Assembly (NCBI RefSeq): GCF_038002825.1
Contig: NZ_JBBODF010000001.1
Span: 7,130,001-7,194,000 of the forward strand
Length of the DNA: 64,000 nt
Direction: 5' to 3'
Source of the DNA: Paenibacillus sp. FSL H8-0048
Lineage (GTDB): Bacteria > Bacillota > Bacilli > Paenibacillales > Paenibacillaceae
Part shown: positions 30,537 through 39,553 of the stretch, piece after piece
How the letters are laid out: each line of letters begins with the position of its first letter
Numbering within the stretch: position 1 is the stretch's first letter
Program-made: the position numbers and the translations under genes
The notes under the pieces: model-generated
The model's database searches: none
The model's input: the letters and a program-made list of their open reading frames with translations, nothing else
What the model was told of the DNA's origin: nothing

Positions 30537-31514
30537 ATGACAGAACTGCTGGAGGTATCAGGGCTATGCACCGAGTTCCAGACAGCGGCGGGCACAATCC
30601 GTGCGGTGGACGGTATCAGTCTGTCAGTGCGCAAGGGAGAGACGCTGGGCATTGTCGGAGAATCCGGCTGCGGCAAAAGCATCACCTCACTCTCCATCAT
30701 GCAGCTGCTGCCTAAGCGGATCAGCCGGATTGCTTCCGGCCACATCCGCTTTGAAGGTAAGGATATGCTGGAGATGTCGGTAAAAGAGGTACGGAGCATC
30801 CGGGGGAACCGGATTGCGATGATTTTTCAGGAGCCGATGACCTCGCTGAATCCGGTGTTCAAGATCGGGCGCCAGATCTCCGAATCTGCCCGGTATCATT
30901 TGAAGCTAAGCAAGAAGGAGGCGGATGCCCGGGCGGTGGAGATGCTGCGCAAGGTGGGGATTCCCCGCCCGGAGAAGATTGCCCAGCAGTATGCCCATCA
31001 GCTCTCCGGCGGGATGCGGCAGCGGGTGATGATTGCCATGGCGATGGTCTGTAATCCACAATTGCTCATAGCCGATGAGCCCACGACAGCGCTGGATGTG
31101 ACCATTCAGGCCCAGATCCTTGATCTGATGCGGGATCTGCAAAAGAATGAGGGCATGTCGATCCTGATGATCACGCATGATCTGGGAGTCGTTGCCGAGA
31201 TGTGTGACCGGGTCGTTATCATGTACGCGGGTCAGATTGTCGAGGAGACGGACGTGGCTACCCTGTACAGCCAGCCGCTGCATCCGTATACGCAAGGGCT
31301 GCTGGCTTCCCTGCCCCAGCTGGCGGGGGATGAGGACCGCCTCAGCTCGATTCCGGGCCAGGTGCCGAATCCGGCCAGCCTGCCGCCCGGCTGCCGGTTC
31401 GCGCCGCGTTGTCCTGTAGCGGTGGACCGCTGCCGGGAGCAGCTCCCGGAGCTGCTTGAAGTGCAGCCGGGTCATACATGCCGCTGTATCCTGCAGCAGG
31501 AGGGGGTTCTATGA
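30537..31514 (+). CDS. Dipeptide-type ABC transporter ATPase (DppD-like)
   Basis: 325 residues with Walker A GESGCGKS, signature LSGGMRQRV, Walker [13 protein letters not shown] and the switch His in ITHDLGVV. The C-terminal oligopeptide-transport domain has [14 protein letters not shown], a cysteine motif probably binding an iron-sulphur cluster as reported for some OppD/DppD-type ATPases. Stop overlaps the next start (ATGA). Confidence 0.94.
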   Translation: MTELLEVSGLCTEFQTAAGTIRAVDGISLSVRKGETLGIVGESGCGKSITSLSIMQLLPKRISRIASGHIRFEGKDMLEMSVKEVRSIRGNRIAMIFQEPMTSLNPVFKIGRQISESARYHLKLSKKEADARAVEMLRKVGIPRPEKIAQQYAHQLSGGMRQRVMIAMAMVCNPQLLIADEPTTALDVTIQAQILDLMRDLQKNEGMSILMITHDLGVVAEMCDRVVIMYAGQIVEETDVATLYSQPLHPYTQGLLASLPQLAGDEDRLSSIPGQVPNPASLPPGCRFAPRCPVAVDRCREQLPELLEVQPGHTCRCILQQEGVL

Positions 31515-32473
31515 CCACATTACTGGAAGTACGCAATCTGAAGAAGCATTATCCGATCCGCAAAGGCTTCTTCTCCAAGCAGGTCGGTGCGGTCAAAGCC
31601 GTTGACGGCATTACCTTATCCGTTGAGCAGGGAGAGACGCTGGCGGTGGTCGGAGAATCCGGCTGCGGGAAGTCGACCACCGGACGGGCCATTCTGCGGC
31701 TGATTGAGCCGACAGAAGGCGAGATTATGTTCGCCGGCACCGATGTGCGCAGCCTGAATACGGAGCAGCTCCGCAAGTTCCGTACCGATATGCAAATGGT
31801 GTTCCAGGACCCTTATGCTTCGCTCGACCCCCGCTGGACTGTCCAGCGCATTCTGGAGGAACCGCTCCGTACCGACGGCTCGGCTCCCGCCGGCGAGCTG
31901 CGAGGCAGGGTCGAGCAACTGATGGAGGTGGTGGGCCTGTCCCCCTATCAGGCCCATCGTTTTCCCCATGAATTCTCCGGCGGCCAGCGGCAGCGGATCG
32001 GGATTGCCCGCGCGCTTGCGCTGAATCCGAAGTTCATTGTCTGTGATGAGCCGGTGTCGGCACTGGATGTCTCGATCCAGGCCCAGGTGCTGAATCTGAT
32101 GCAGGATCTGCAGGAGCAATACGGCCTTACTTATATGTTCATTTCGCATGACCTGTCGGTTGTGAAGTTCATCAGCGACCGGGTGGCCGTCATGTACCTG
32201 GGACGGGTTGTCGAGCTGGCGCCGACAAAGGCACTCTTCGCGAAGCCGCTGCATCCGTATACGCAGGCGCTGATGTCTGCCGTTCCGGTGCCGGATCCGG
32301 GCTTGAAGAAGCAGCGCATCGTCCTGACCGGGGATGTTCCGAACCCGGAGACACCGCCCACGGGTTGTGCCTTCCACCCCCGCTGTCCGCATGCGATGGA
32401 CCGCTGCAAGTCGGAAGCGCCCGTGCTGCGGGAGCTGGATTCGGGCCATCAGGTGGCCTGTCATTTGTATTAA
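31511..32473 (+). CDS. Dipeptide-type ABC transporter ATPase (DppF-like)
   Basis: 320 residues with Walker A GESGCGKS, signature FSGGQRQRIG, Walker B FIVCDEPVSALD, switch FISHDLSVVKF and the C-terminal CAFHPRCPHAMDRC cysteine motif. ATG 31511 overlaps the DppD stop, ensuring paired synthesis of the two ATPases. Last gene of the importer operon. Confidence 0.94.
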   Translation: MTTLLEVRNLKKHYPIRKGFFSKQVGAVKAVDGITLSVEQGETLAVVGESGCGKSTTGRAILRLIEPTEGEIMFAGTDVRSLNTEQLRKFRTDMQMVFQDPYASLDPRWTVQRILEEPLRTDGSAPAGELRGRVEQLMEVVGLSPYQAHRFPHEFSGGQRQRIGIARALALNPKFIVCDEPVSALDVSIQAQVLNLMQDLQEQYGLTYMFISHDLSVVKFISDRVAVMYLGRVVELAPTKALFAKPLHPYTQALMSAVPVPDPGLKKQRIVLTGDVPNPETPPTGCAFHPRCPHAMDRCKSEAPVLRELDSGHQVACHLY

Positions 32474-32483
32474 GTAATATTAT

Positions 32484-32516
32484 GGGCCATCCGGCAGCGG
32501 GTGGCCCTTTGCTTTT
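32484..32516 (+). terminator. Terminator of the importer operon
   Basis: GGGCCA ... TGGCCC followed by TTTGCTTTT, directly before the repeat array. Confidence 0.75.
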
Positions 32517-32980
32517 GCTGGATGCGGAAAACAGTATACATTAGGCTCGACGCAGCCATGTGGGCCGAATGTATGCGGAAAACAGCATACATTAGGCTCG
32601 ACGCAGCCATGTGGGCCGAATGTATGCGGAAAACAGCATACATTAGGCTCGACGCAGCCATGTGGGCCGAATGTATGCGGAAAACAGCATACATTCGAAA
32701 AACCGATTACATTCGCCCCTGCGGAGGCGCGCGGTCCAAATGTAATCGAAAAACCGATTACATTCGGCCCTGCGGAGGCGCATGGTCCAAATGTAATCGA
32801 AAAACCGATTACATTCGCCCCTGCGGAGGCGCGTGGTCCAAATGTAATCGAAAAACCGATTACATTCGGCCCTGCGGAGACGCGTGGTCCAAATGTAATC
32901 GAAAAACCGATTACATTCGGCCCTGCGGAGGCGCATGGTCCAAATGTAATCGAAAAACCGATTACATTCGGCCCTGCGGA
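32517..32980. repeat. 51-bp hairpin array, family D (left part)
   Basis: Two sub-types with the same period. First AATGTATGC-GGAAAACA-GCATACATT hairpins at steps 32524, 32575, 32626 and 32677 (GCGG positions), with spacers AGGCTCGACGCAGCCATG and TGGGCCG. Then AATGTAATCG-AAAAAC-CGATTACATT hairpins at 32741, 32792, 32843, 32894 and 32945 (TGTAATCG positions), with spacers CGGCCCTGCGGAGGCGC(A/G) and TGGTCC. The switch occurs in a hybrid unit near 32690-32712. Confidence 0.95.
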
Positions 32981-34392
32981 TGGCGTAAAGTAAGTTGTGT
33001 ACCAAGATTTGGAGTCTAGTCAGACACCAAAAAAGTAGGGTATCCTCGGGATTGCGAAACCACCAAGGAGGAACCCTACCAATGAATATTTTACCCGAAA
33101 GTTCTCTGAATAATCTATTTGAAAAACTTGTTAAAGATTTTGTGAAAGACAACATGGAACGCCTGTTGCGCGCCGAAATCCAGGGGTTTATGGAGAGTGA
33201 AGAAGCCGGTGCCAGCAATAGTCGCAATGGCTACTATACGCGAGACTTACACACGAAATACGGCCATATCGAGGATCTTCAGGTGCCCCGGGACCGCCAA
33301 AGCCTTTTCCAGACGCAGATGTTTGAGCCGTACCAGCGGCGGGACGGATGGTTAGAAGAGGCCGTCATCCAAATGTACAAATCGGGCATGGGTACGCGGG
33401 ATGTGGCCCGGTTCATTGAAAGTATGTTTGGCAGCCACTACTCCCCCACCACGGTCAGCAATATTACGGCTACGGTGCTAGACGATATCCACCAGTGGCA
33501 GAAACGGCCCCTGAGCAAACGGTACTCCGTAATCTACTTGGATGGGCTGTACGTGAAGCTGAAACGGGGCACGGTTCGTGGCGAAGTGGTCTACTTTGCG
33601 ATGGGGATTGACGAGGAGGGACAGCGTCAAATTCTCGGGTTTTACGTGGGCGGCCAAGAGAGTTCGAATGGCTGGCGGGAGGTACTCAAAGACCTGTACG
33701 ACCGCGGAGCGCAGGAAGTCCTGCTGGGTGTGTTTGACGGACTACCGGGGCTGGATGCGGCGTTTAAAGAGACCTATCCTCAGGCAGATGTACAGCATTG
33801 CGTAGTGCACAAAGTGCGGGCCACGTTCCCTAAAATCCGGATGGAGCACAAAACTGATGTCCTTGAAGCGTTGAAAACCGTATATACCGCACCGGATGAA
33901 GTGGTAGCCCGGGCTAACTTTGATACGGTCAAAGCGAAGTGGAACAAGCTATATCCGAAGGAAATGAGGTCCTGGGAGGAACAGTTATCCACACTCCTGA
34001 CGTTCTACAAGTATCCGGAATCGATCCGTAAAGCGATCTACACGTCGAACCCCATCGAACGGATGAACAAGGAAATCCGCAAGCGTCTGAAACCGATGAA
34101 CAGTCTGACGAACATGGATGCGGCAGAGAAAATCGTGTACCTGGAGATGCTGGAATACAATGAACGTCATGCAGGGCGGGTCGCCCAAGGCTTTGGCATG
34201 GATGCCGTTAAAAAGAAGCTAAAAGAGCTATTCGAAACACGCTATCCCTCTTTGCCCACACCGGAAGAGACATAGCAGAGAAATCCAGTTTCTGGGGGTC
34301 GGGGTTCCCCCTCCCCCCAGAAACACTACACCCCAACCCGTAACCCCGGGGAGGTACTTCTACTCTCTTACACAAACTTCTTGACGCTACCG
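32981..34392 (+). mobile_element. IS256-family insertion sequence (about 1412 bp) in repeat array
   Basis: Flanked by a 9-bp direct repeat CCCTGCGGA (32972-32980 and 34393-34401) that belongs to the 51-bp unit, as expected for the 8-9 bp duplication of this family. Imperfect terminal inverted repeats: GCGTAAAGTAAGTTGTGTA on the left, and GCGTCAAGAAGTTTGTGTA as complement of the right end (15 of 19 identical). Contains one intact transposase gene. Confidence 0.92.
33082..34275 (+). CDS. IS256-family transposase (Mutator type)
   Basis: 397 residues from ATG 33082 with AAGGAGG upstream. Catalytic triad of this family: Asp in VIYLDGLYVKL, Asp in GVFDGLPGLD, Glu in SNPIERMNKEIRKRLKP. Also the conserved C/D-H stretch QHCVVHKVR. 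Full length and uninterrupted, so probably functional. In-frame codons back to 32995 lack a ribosome site. Confidence 0.94.
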   Translation: MNILPESSLNNLFEKLVKDFVKDNMERLLRAEIQGFMESEEAGASNSRNGYYTRDLHTKYGHIEDLQVPRDRQSLFQTQMFEPYQRRDGWLEEAVIQMYKSGMGTRDVARFIESMFGSHYSPTTVSNITATVLDDIHQWQKRPLSKRYSVIYLDGLYVKLKRGTVRGEVVYFAMGIDEEGQRQILGFYVGGQESSNGWREVLKDLYDRGAQEVLLGVFDGLPGLDAAFKETYPQADVQHCVVHKVRATFPKIRMEHKTDVLEALKTVYTAPDEVVARANFDTVKAKWNKLYPKEMRSWEEQLSTLLTFYKYPESIRKAIYTSNPIERMNKEIRKRLKPMNSLTNMDAAEKIVYLEMLEYNERHAGRVAQGFGMDAVKKKLKELFETRYPSLPTPEET

Positions 34393-34541
34393 CCCTGCGG
34401 AGGCGTGCGGTCCAAATGTAATCGAAAAACCGATTACATTCGCCCCTGCGGAGGCGTGCGGTCCAAATGTAATCGAAAAACCGATTACATTCGGCCCTGC
34501 GGAGGCGCGCGGTCCAAATGTAATCGAAAAACCGATTACAT
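34393..34541. repeat. 51-bp hairpin array, family D (middle part)
   Basis: TGTAATCG cores at 34417, 34468 and 34519, again 51 bp apart, between the IS256 and IS3 elements. The last hairpin is cut right at the end of its 3' arm (CGATTACAT). Confidence 0.93.
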
Positions 34542-34604
34542 CGGTGCGACCCCCTTATCCCGGAGTCCTCCGTATCAAATCGGTACTTGTCGTAGCTATG
34601 CTCT

Positions 34605-35576
34605 TTATTTCGCTTTTTCTCTCGGCCAGAAGAAGCGGGAGCGGTCTTCTAGAGTCAGGACCCACTCCGCAAAGGTAGCTGGCGGCATGTTCCGAAGGCT
34701 CGTATGCATTCTGCGATTGTTGTAAAAGTCCATGTACCGGTCCACGGCTTCATAGGCCTCTTCGAAGGTGTCGAAGGCCTCTTTTCGGAACAAATCCCGG
34801 TCGATATTGCTGTGGAACGATTCAATAAAAGCATTTAAATCTGGCGTTCGAGGCGGAATGCGTTCATGGGTCATTTCCCAGCTTTCACACATGTCGCCAA
34901 ACAGGTGGCTGACGAACTGTGGGCCGTTGTCGGTGCGGATCACCGGGCGTGCGCTGCCAGGGGCGCAGTGTTGCTCCATGGGGCGTCCCAGCGTCTGGCA
35001 GGCGTGCTTGGCCTCACATGACGCTCCGCGGTGGTAGCCGACGATGACACGGGTAAACACATCGATAATGCTCAGGACAAAGAAATGCCGGTCCCGGCCC
35101 GCCACGTACCCATACTTAATGTCCATCTGCCAGAGCTGGCCTGCTCCGGTAATGACCCGGTTCTCCGGCAGCTTCCGGGGATGCTTAAAGCGTTTGTGGC
35201 GCTGCGGCTGCAGGATATCCAGCGCCTGGCACAGCCGGTAGCTTTTCTTGTGATTGAGCCTCAGCCCGCGCTGGTTCCACAAGCACTTGGCCAGCAGTTT
35301 GTATCCGTACACATGCTCTTCTCCAGCGATTAATTCCAGCAGCCATTCCTGGATTTCCTCGTCGCTAATCTTCTCTCCAGACTCGGTCAGGGAGTAGCCG
35401 GGTACGGGTCTTCCGCGTCCCTGAGGTACGGCCTGTGCCTCCTGCTTCTTGCGTTTCTTACGGTCGTAATACGTAGACTCTGCGAGCCCCACGAGACGGA
35501 GTACCAACGCTGCGGTATTCCCCTGCTTAATGAACATGTCGGCTACCTCGATTTTTTCGGATAAGCAGGGGTTGGC
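34605..35576 (-). CDS. IS3-family transposase OrfB, made by -1 frameshift
   Basis: DDE integrase: first Asp in LWQMDIKYGYV, second in VIRTDNGPQFVS, Glu in AFIESFHSNIDRDLF. First ATG of the frame is 35537, but coding continues upstream (...CLSEKIEVADMFIKQG) to the A-rich slip site in orfA. Expected product is an OrfAB fusion. Intact. Confidence 0.9.
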   Translation of the reverse strand, partial: ANPCLSEKIEVADMFIKQGNTAALVLRLVGLAESTYYDRKKRKKQEAQAVPQGRGRPVPGYSLTESGEKISDEEIQEWLLELIAGEEHVYGYKLLAKCLWNQRGLRLNHKKSYRLCQALDILQPQRHKRFKHPRKLPENRVITGAGQLWQMDIKYGYVAGRDRHFFVLSIIDVFTRVIVGYHRGASCEAKHACQTLGRPMEQHCAPGSARPVIRTDNGPQFVSHLFGDMCESWEMTHERIPPRTPDLNAFIESFHSNIDRDLFRKEAFDTFEEAYEAVDRYMDFYNNRRMHTSLRNMPPATFAEWVLTLEDRSRFFWPREKAK

Positions 35577-35866
35577 TTTTTTAGCAGTTCACGCAGAATT
35601 TCGATCTCTAGCTCCTTTTCGCCGAGGATCCTGACCGCCTTCTCGTATTTCTGCTCCACGTCCAGGAGGCGCTTCAATTCCTCCACCTGCTCCTGGGGAT
35701 ACGGATGCTCTTGTTCCCCATGGGCTTCGCGGTAATCTCTCACCCACTGATTCACCGTCGATGGGGTCACCCCATACTTTCGGGCAACCACCGCTGCCTT
35801 AATGCCAGACAACACCTCTTGCGCGGCTTTCTCTCTTGTTCCTGTTAAGTGTCCCATACCGTTCAT
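35543..35866 (-). CDS. IS3-family transposase OrfA
   Basis: 107 residues with an HTH (IKAAVVARKYGVTPSTVNQW) and a coiled coil (VEELKRLLDVEQKYEKAVRI). Near its end the minus strand reads CTA AAA AAG (T6 at 35577-35582), a classic -1 slip site; a second A6 run lies 25 nt on. The -1 frame continues into OrfB. Confidence 0.88.
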   Translation of the reverse strand: MNGMGHLTGTREKAAQEVLSGIKAAVVARKYGVTPSTVNQWVRDYREAHGEQEHPYPQEQVEELKRLLDVEQKYEKAVRILGEKELEIEILRELLKKPTPAYPKKSR

Positions 35867-35932
35867 CCTCCTCCTGTTTCTAGTCTACATTTTTGTGGGG
35901 GAGGACTCCAACTTCTTTAGGGGGCTGTGGAG

Positions 35933-36146
35933 ACATTCGGCCCTGCGGAGGCGCATGGTCCAAATGTAATCGAAAAACCGATTACATTCGGCCCTGTGGA
36001 GGCGTGCGGTCCAAATGTAATCGAAAAACCGATTACATTCGCCCCTGCGGAGGCGCATGGTCCAAATGTAATCGAAAAACCGATTACATTCGCCCCTGCG
36101 GAGGCGCGCGGTCCAAATGTAATCGAAAAACCGATTACATTCGGCA
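35933..36146. repeat. 51-bp hairpin array, family D (right part)
   Basis: TGTAATCG cores at 35965, 36016, 36067 and 36118 (51-bp steps). Ends at CATTCGG near 36146. From 36147 to the acyltransferase start at 36420 there is non-repeat sequence with a TATAAT at 36370, possibly part of that gene's promoter. Confidence 0.93.
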
Positions 36147-36419
36147 GCCCGCCTCCATCTTCCCCTCACCCTACCAGCCGCCTTTTCTGCCCGCTACGTC
36201 ACTGGCAACACCGTAGACTTTAGCCCTATGATAAGCTAGTTTGGGACAGCATCCCCCGTCTAGGCAGAATGACTTATTTTTACAGAGTCTGCTCCGTTGT
36301 TAAGGGAATAACCTTTCAGAAATAACACTGAAATATTTCACAGAAGTTTGAAAATAAAAACAAACCCTTTTATAATTACTTTAAATTACAACTGTTATGG
36401 GAGGAGATGGGAGAAGACA

Positions 36420-37430
36420 GTGAATAAACCACGCGAATTATGGATTGATGCCGCCAAGGGATTCAGTATTATTTTTGTCGTTATGGGCCACTCGGGCGAT
36501 GCGGCAGCGAATCATTATTTGTCCTGGTTCCGGATGCCTTTGTTCTTCATGCTTAGCGGGCTGCTGTTTAAGCCGATCGAATCCGGACGTTATCTGCGCT
36601 GGGCAGTGAAGCGGACACGGGGGCTGATGACTCCTTATTTTGCCTACGGGCTCCTGATTGCCGCAGTGCTGCTGCTGTTCAACCTGAATCTTAAGGGGTT
36701 CGCAGAGAATGTGGCGAGGCTGCTGTACGGGGGATTGTCGCTTACCGGTCCTTACGGGGTGTTCTGGTTCATCACCTGCCTGCTGTTCACCCAGCTGCTG
36801 TTCGGATATATCGTCCGTTATTCCCGCAGTATCCAATTACTAATAATCGCCTCTGCTTACCTCCTCTCTCATGTAATCTCGCTGACCTCGCTCAAGAACT
36901 TCAACCTTCCCTGGAATATAGATGTGTCGCTGCTTGCCATCACTTACTATGCCATTGGCTTCTACGGTAAAAAGGTGATCCCTGCGCTGATCCGCCGCTA
37001 TTGGGCGCTCCCGGTGCTGCTCCCGTTATGCGGCCTTGTGCTGCTGCTGGAACGGAGGGGGGTTATTCAATACAGCTTGAATATGAAGTACAAGGAATAT
37101 ACCTCACTCGTGCTGGATCTCGCGGTTCCGCTGCTGGTCTCTTTGACCATTTGCGCCGGGGTGTACCGGCTGGTGCAGCTTGTTCCGCTGGATTGGATGG
37201 GCAGCCTGGGGCGCAACTCTATTGCGATCATGTACTTGCATCTGCCGCTGAATTACAGCCTGAAATATCTGCTTGGCGCGGATTACGGGCTAATCCCCTT
37301 TACGCTGATCGGGGTAGGTGTGCCGCTGCTCGTGGCCATGTGGGCTGTGCGCTCTCCGGTGCTCTCCAGACTCTATCTCGGGCATAAGGGCGGGAGCCGT
37401 CCGGCAGTGAACTCTAGCAACGCACGCTAA
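36420..37430 (+). CDS. Acyltransferase 3 family membrane protein
   Basis: 336 residues with about ten membrane helices. Starts MNKPRELWIDAAKGFSIIFV with the catalytic-type His in VVMGHSGD and RMPLFFMLSGLLF, the usual acyltransferase-3 opening, closest in style to fucose-4-O-acetylase-like proteins. Probably acetylates a cell-surface glycan. GTG 36420 with GGGAGAAG upstream is preferred to the ATG at 36348, which would add 24 unconserved residues. Possible decorator of surface polymers or of the collagen-like glycoprotein, but nothing in sequence proves this. Confidence 0.8.
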   Translation: MNKPRELWIDAAKGFSIIFVVMGHSGDAAANHYLSWFRMPLFFMLSGLLFKPIESGRYLRWAVKRTRGLMTPYFAYGLLIAAVLLLFNLNLKGFAENVARLLYGGLSLTGPYGVFWFITCLLFTQLLFGYIVRYSRSIQLLIIASAYLLSHVISLTSLKNFNLPWNIDVSLLAITYYAIGFYGKKVIPALIRRYWALPVLLPLCGLVLLLERRGVIQYSLNMKYKEYTSLVLDLAVPLLVSLTICAGVYRLVQLVPLDWMGSLGRNSIAIMYLHLPLNYSLKYLLGADYGLIPFTLIGVGVPLLVAMWAVRSPVLSRLYLGHKGGSRPAVNSSNAR

Positions 37431-37505
37431 CGCGCGGACGGGTGCACAAGCTCTTTTTCATATTTTACATATACTTTAGTAGAATATGAAAAGGAGTGAT
37501 ACCCT

Positions 37506-37931
37506 TTGGCCAAAATACTGTTGGATTATAACGCATCCGTAGTTACACCTATTACTAACGGGGTTTCCATACCCGTCCCTGTTTCTCCGGCAGGTATACA
37601 GATTGCAGGAACATCGGTTCATATCGATCCCGCAGTTCCAGGACATTTTCCCAATAAGGTTGAACTGAAAGCCACCATCGGCGTGGATGTTACTCTGGAT
37701 ACTCCTAATGTGCTGGTCCGCATCTGGCGGGCAGGCACCGAAATATTCTATGCTCGGGTAGAGCTTGAAGAGAATTACAATGACGACGGTATTATTTCGC
37801 TGCATATGGTAGATATCAACGTCCCGGCCGGTGTGCAGAACTATCAGCTGATTGTGGAGAATCAGGATGTTGACGCCATTGCTACAGTGGTGGGACCTGT
37901 TATTTTCAGCGCATTGGCTATCGGCGGATAG
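37506..37931 (+). CDS. Small beta-rich protein resembling the collagen-like protein's C-terminal domain
   Basis: 141 residues from a TTG start with AAAAGGAGTG upstream. No signal peptide or membrane helix; alternating hydrophobic pattern suggests a beta sandwich. The part VELKATIGVDVTL...VLVRIWRAGTEIFYARVELEE..NYQLIVENQD can be laid along the tail of the protein at 14976-17561 ([13 protein letters not shown]...[30 protein letters not shown]). A spore-surface role, for example an exosporium-type protein, is plausible but inferred. Not a recognised family otherwise. Confidence 0.6.
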   Translation: MAKILLDYNASVVTPITNGVSIPVPVSPAGIQIAGTSVHIDPAVPGHFPNKVELKATIGVDVTLDTPNVLVRIWRAGTEIFYARVELEENYNDDGIISLHMVDINVPAGVQNYQLIVENQDVDAIATVVGPVIFSALAIGG

Positions 37932-37955
37932 GCCATTCTTAGCGCCATGGAAAAG

Positions 37956-38002
37956 AGGCTTTCTCAAGTATCTGTGAAGATACCTGGGGAAGCCTTTTTT
38001 TG
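37956..38002 (+). terminator. Terminator after the small beta-rich gene
   Basis: AGGCTTTCTCAAGTATC TGTGAA GATACCTGGGGAAGCCT followed by TTTTTTT. Confidence 0.9.
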
Positions 38003-38150
38003 AAATATAGTTTGAAATACAGAATGTATCTGTTTCACAAGATAGCTAATCCTTCTATTTCTCGCTGAAATGGAATAATTTCCTGCCATTCTGACGAAAC
38101 TGGAACACAGTACCTGTGAAATGAAGGTTAAGTTCAGGAGGGGAACCATT

Positions 38151-39359
38151 GTGAGGAAAATTCGTTATGTTACGCTTGTGCTGTGCATTGCTGTATCGGT
38201 TCTGGGAGGCGCTACAGGAGCCTGGGCCGAGGAAAAAGCCAAAGGCACCGCAAATTCCGGCAATGCCGGAGGGGCGGCTGCTACGCTTGCGCCGGGGGCA
38301 CGTTCTGCCATTCTGATGGATGCCAGTACAGGCACGGTCATCTATGAGAAGAACAGCCATGATAAACTTCCGCCAGCCAGTATTACCAAGATTATGACCA
38401 TGCTGCTGACCGTGGAGGCGCTGGACGAGGGCAAACTTCAGCTGACCGACAAGGTGCGGACCAGCGAATATGCGGCATCGATGGGCGGTTCGCAGATTTT
38501 CTTAGAGCCGGGTGAGGAAATGACGGTAGACGATATGCTGAAGGGTATTGCGATGGCCTCCGGCAATGATGCTTCCGTAGCTATGGCGGAGAAGATCGCC
38601 GGCTCGGAGAGCGCCTTCGTCGATCTCATGAACCAGAAGGCGCAGGACCTGGGCCTGAAGGATACTCATTTCGCCAACTGTAACGGTCTGCCTGCTGCGA
38701 ATCATTATTCCTCCGCGCATGATATTGCCGTCATTAGCCGGGAGCTGCTGAAGCATGAGCAGATTATCAAATACACCGGCTCTTATCAGGATTACCTGCG
38801 CAAGGATTCCACCAAGCCGTTCTGGCTGGTCAACACTAACAAGCTGGTGCGGTTCTACACGGGAGCTGACGGACTGAAGACGGGATATACGTCCGAAGCG
38901 AAGTTCTGCCTGTCGGCGACGGCGGCCAGAGACGGTCTGCGCGCTGTAGCGGTGGTGCTGGGCGAACCGAACACCAAGACCCGCAACAGCGAGGTCTCGG
39001 CGATGTTCGACTACCTCTTTTCCCAATATAAACTGCATACGATTCACAAGGAAGGCGACACCATCGGCACGGTAAGGATTGAGAAGGGCGTCAAGTCGCA
39101 GCTGCCGCTGGTGGCGAAGGAAGACTATAGTGTCCTGCTCCGCAAAGGAGTAACCCAGGAGGGTATCCGTAATAAGCTGGTATTGGATGAGCATGTCAAG
39201 GCTCCGGTCGCTGAAGGCCAGACGGTCGGCAAGCTGGTGGTCTATCAGGGGAACGATGTATTGAAGGAATACGAGCTGAAGGCAGGCGAGGCTGTCCCGA
39301 AGGCAGGCTGGTGGAAGCTGTTCAAGCGGGCAACGGGCGCTATGTTCACGAAGGATTAA
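38151..39359 (+). CDS. dacF: D-alanyl-D-alanine carboxypeptidase DacF (PBP5 family)
   Basis: Trims the terminal D-Ala of peptidoglycan stem peptides, in the forespore for spore wall synthesis. 402 residues: signal peptide (MRKIRYVTLVLCIAVSVLGG ... AWAEE), S-x-x-K in PASITKIM, S-x-N in ASGNDASVA, K-T-G in DGLKTGYTS, and the PBP5 C-terminal beta domain. GTG 38151 has AGGAGGGG 6 nt upstream; ATG 38121 would extend the N-terminus by 10 basic residues. Directly ahead of spoIIA as in Bacillus. Confidence 0.93.
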   Translation: MRKIRYVTLVLCIAVSVLGGATGAWAEEKAKGTANSGNAGGAAATLAPGARSAILMDASTGTVIYEKNSHDKLPPASITKIMTMLLTVEALDEGKLQLTDKVRTSEYAASMGGSQIFLEPGEEMTVDDMLKGIAMASGNDASVAMAEKIAGSESAFVDLMNQKAQDLGLKDTHFANCNGLPAANHYSSAHDIAVISRELLKHEQIIKYTGSYQDYLRKDSTKPFWLVNTNKLVRFYTGADGLKTGYTSEAKFCLSATAARDGLRAVAVVLGEPNTKTRNSEVSAMFDYLFSQYKLHTIHKEGDTIGTVRIEKGVKSQLPLVAKEDYSVLLRKGVTQEGIRNKLVLDEHVKAPVAEGQTVGKLVVYQGNDVLKEYELKAGEAVPKAGWWKLFKRATGAMFTKD

Positions 39360-39457
39360 GGCCGCAGCCGCTTCAAGCTTGTTTGTTCCTTTTTGTAGAT
39401 TGAACTAGGGGCTTTGTGTAAGTTCTTAGGGGTTTTCTTCTAGTTTTGTCGTGAGGC

Positions 39458-39484
39458 AGGAATCCTAAGTTGCGGTGTAGAAAC
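39458..39484 (+). promoter_or_regulatory. Candidate sigma-H promoter of the spoIIA operon
   Basis: AGGAATC (39458-39464), 12-bp gap, GTAGAAAC (39477-39484), close to the sigma-H consensus AGGAWWW / RNNGAAWW. About 70 bp ahead of spoIIAA; spoIIA is sigma-H and Spo0A controlled in Bacillus. Match by eye. Confidence 0.6.
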
Positions 39485-39553
39485 CTTGTCCCTGTAGGGG
39501 AAAGAAATGGTTACAGGAAGGTTGTCCAAGCAACGAAGAGGAGAGTGGCAAGC

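Larger units (their letters stand above)
34542..35932 (-). mobile_element. IS3-family insertion sequence (about 1391 bp), second type
   Basis: Flanked by ACAT on both sides (34538-34541 and 35933-35936), a likely 4-bp target duplication from the repeat unit. Subterminal inverted blocks GGAGTCCTCC and CCCCCT are shared by both ends. Carries orfA and orfB on the minus strand, unrelated in detail to the element at 7144-8390. Confidence 0.87.

Noticed and set aside
32501-33227. Repeat-encoded proteins in the family D array, including frames running into the IS256 element
   Set aside because: Frames exist only because the unit is stop-free and a multiple of three; no ribosome site.
32517-36146. 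CRISPR array
   Set aside because: The spacers between hairpins are themselves conserved rather than unique, and no cas gene is present.
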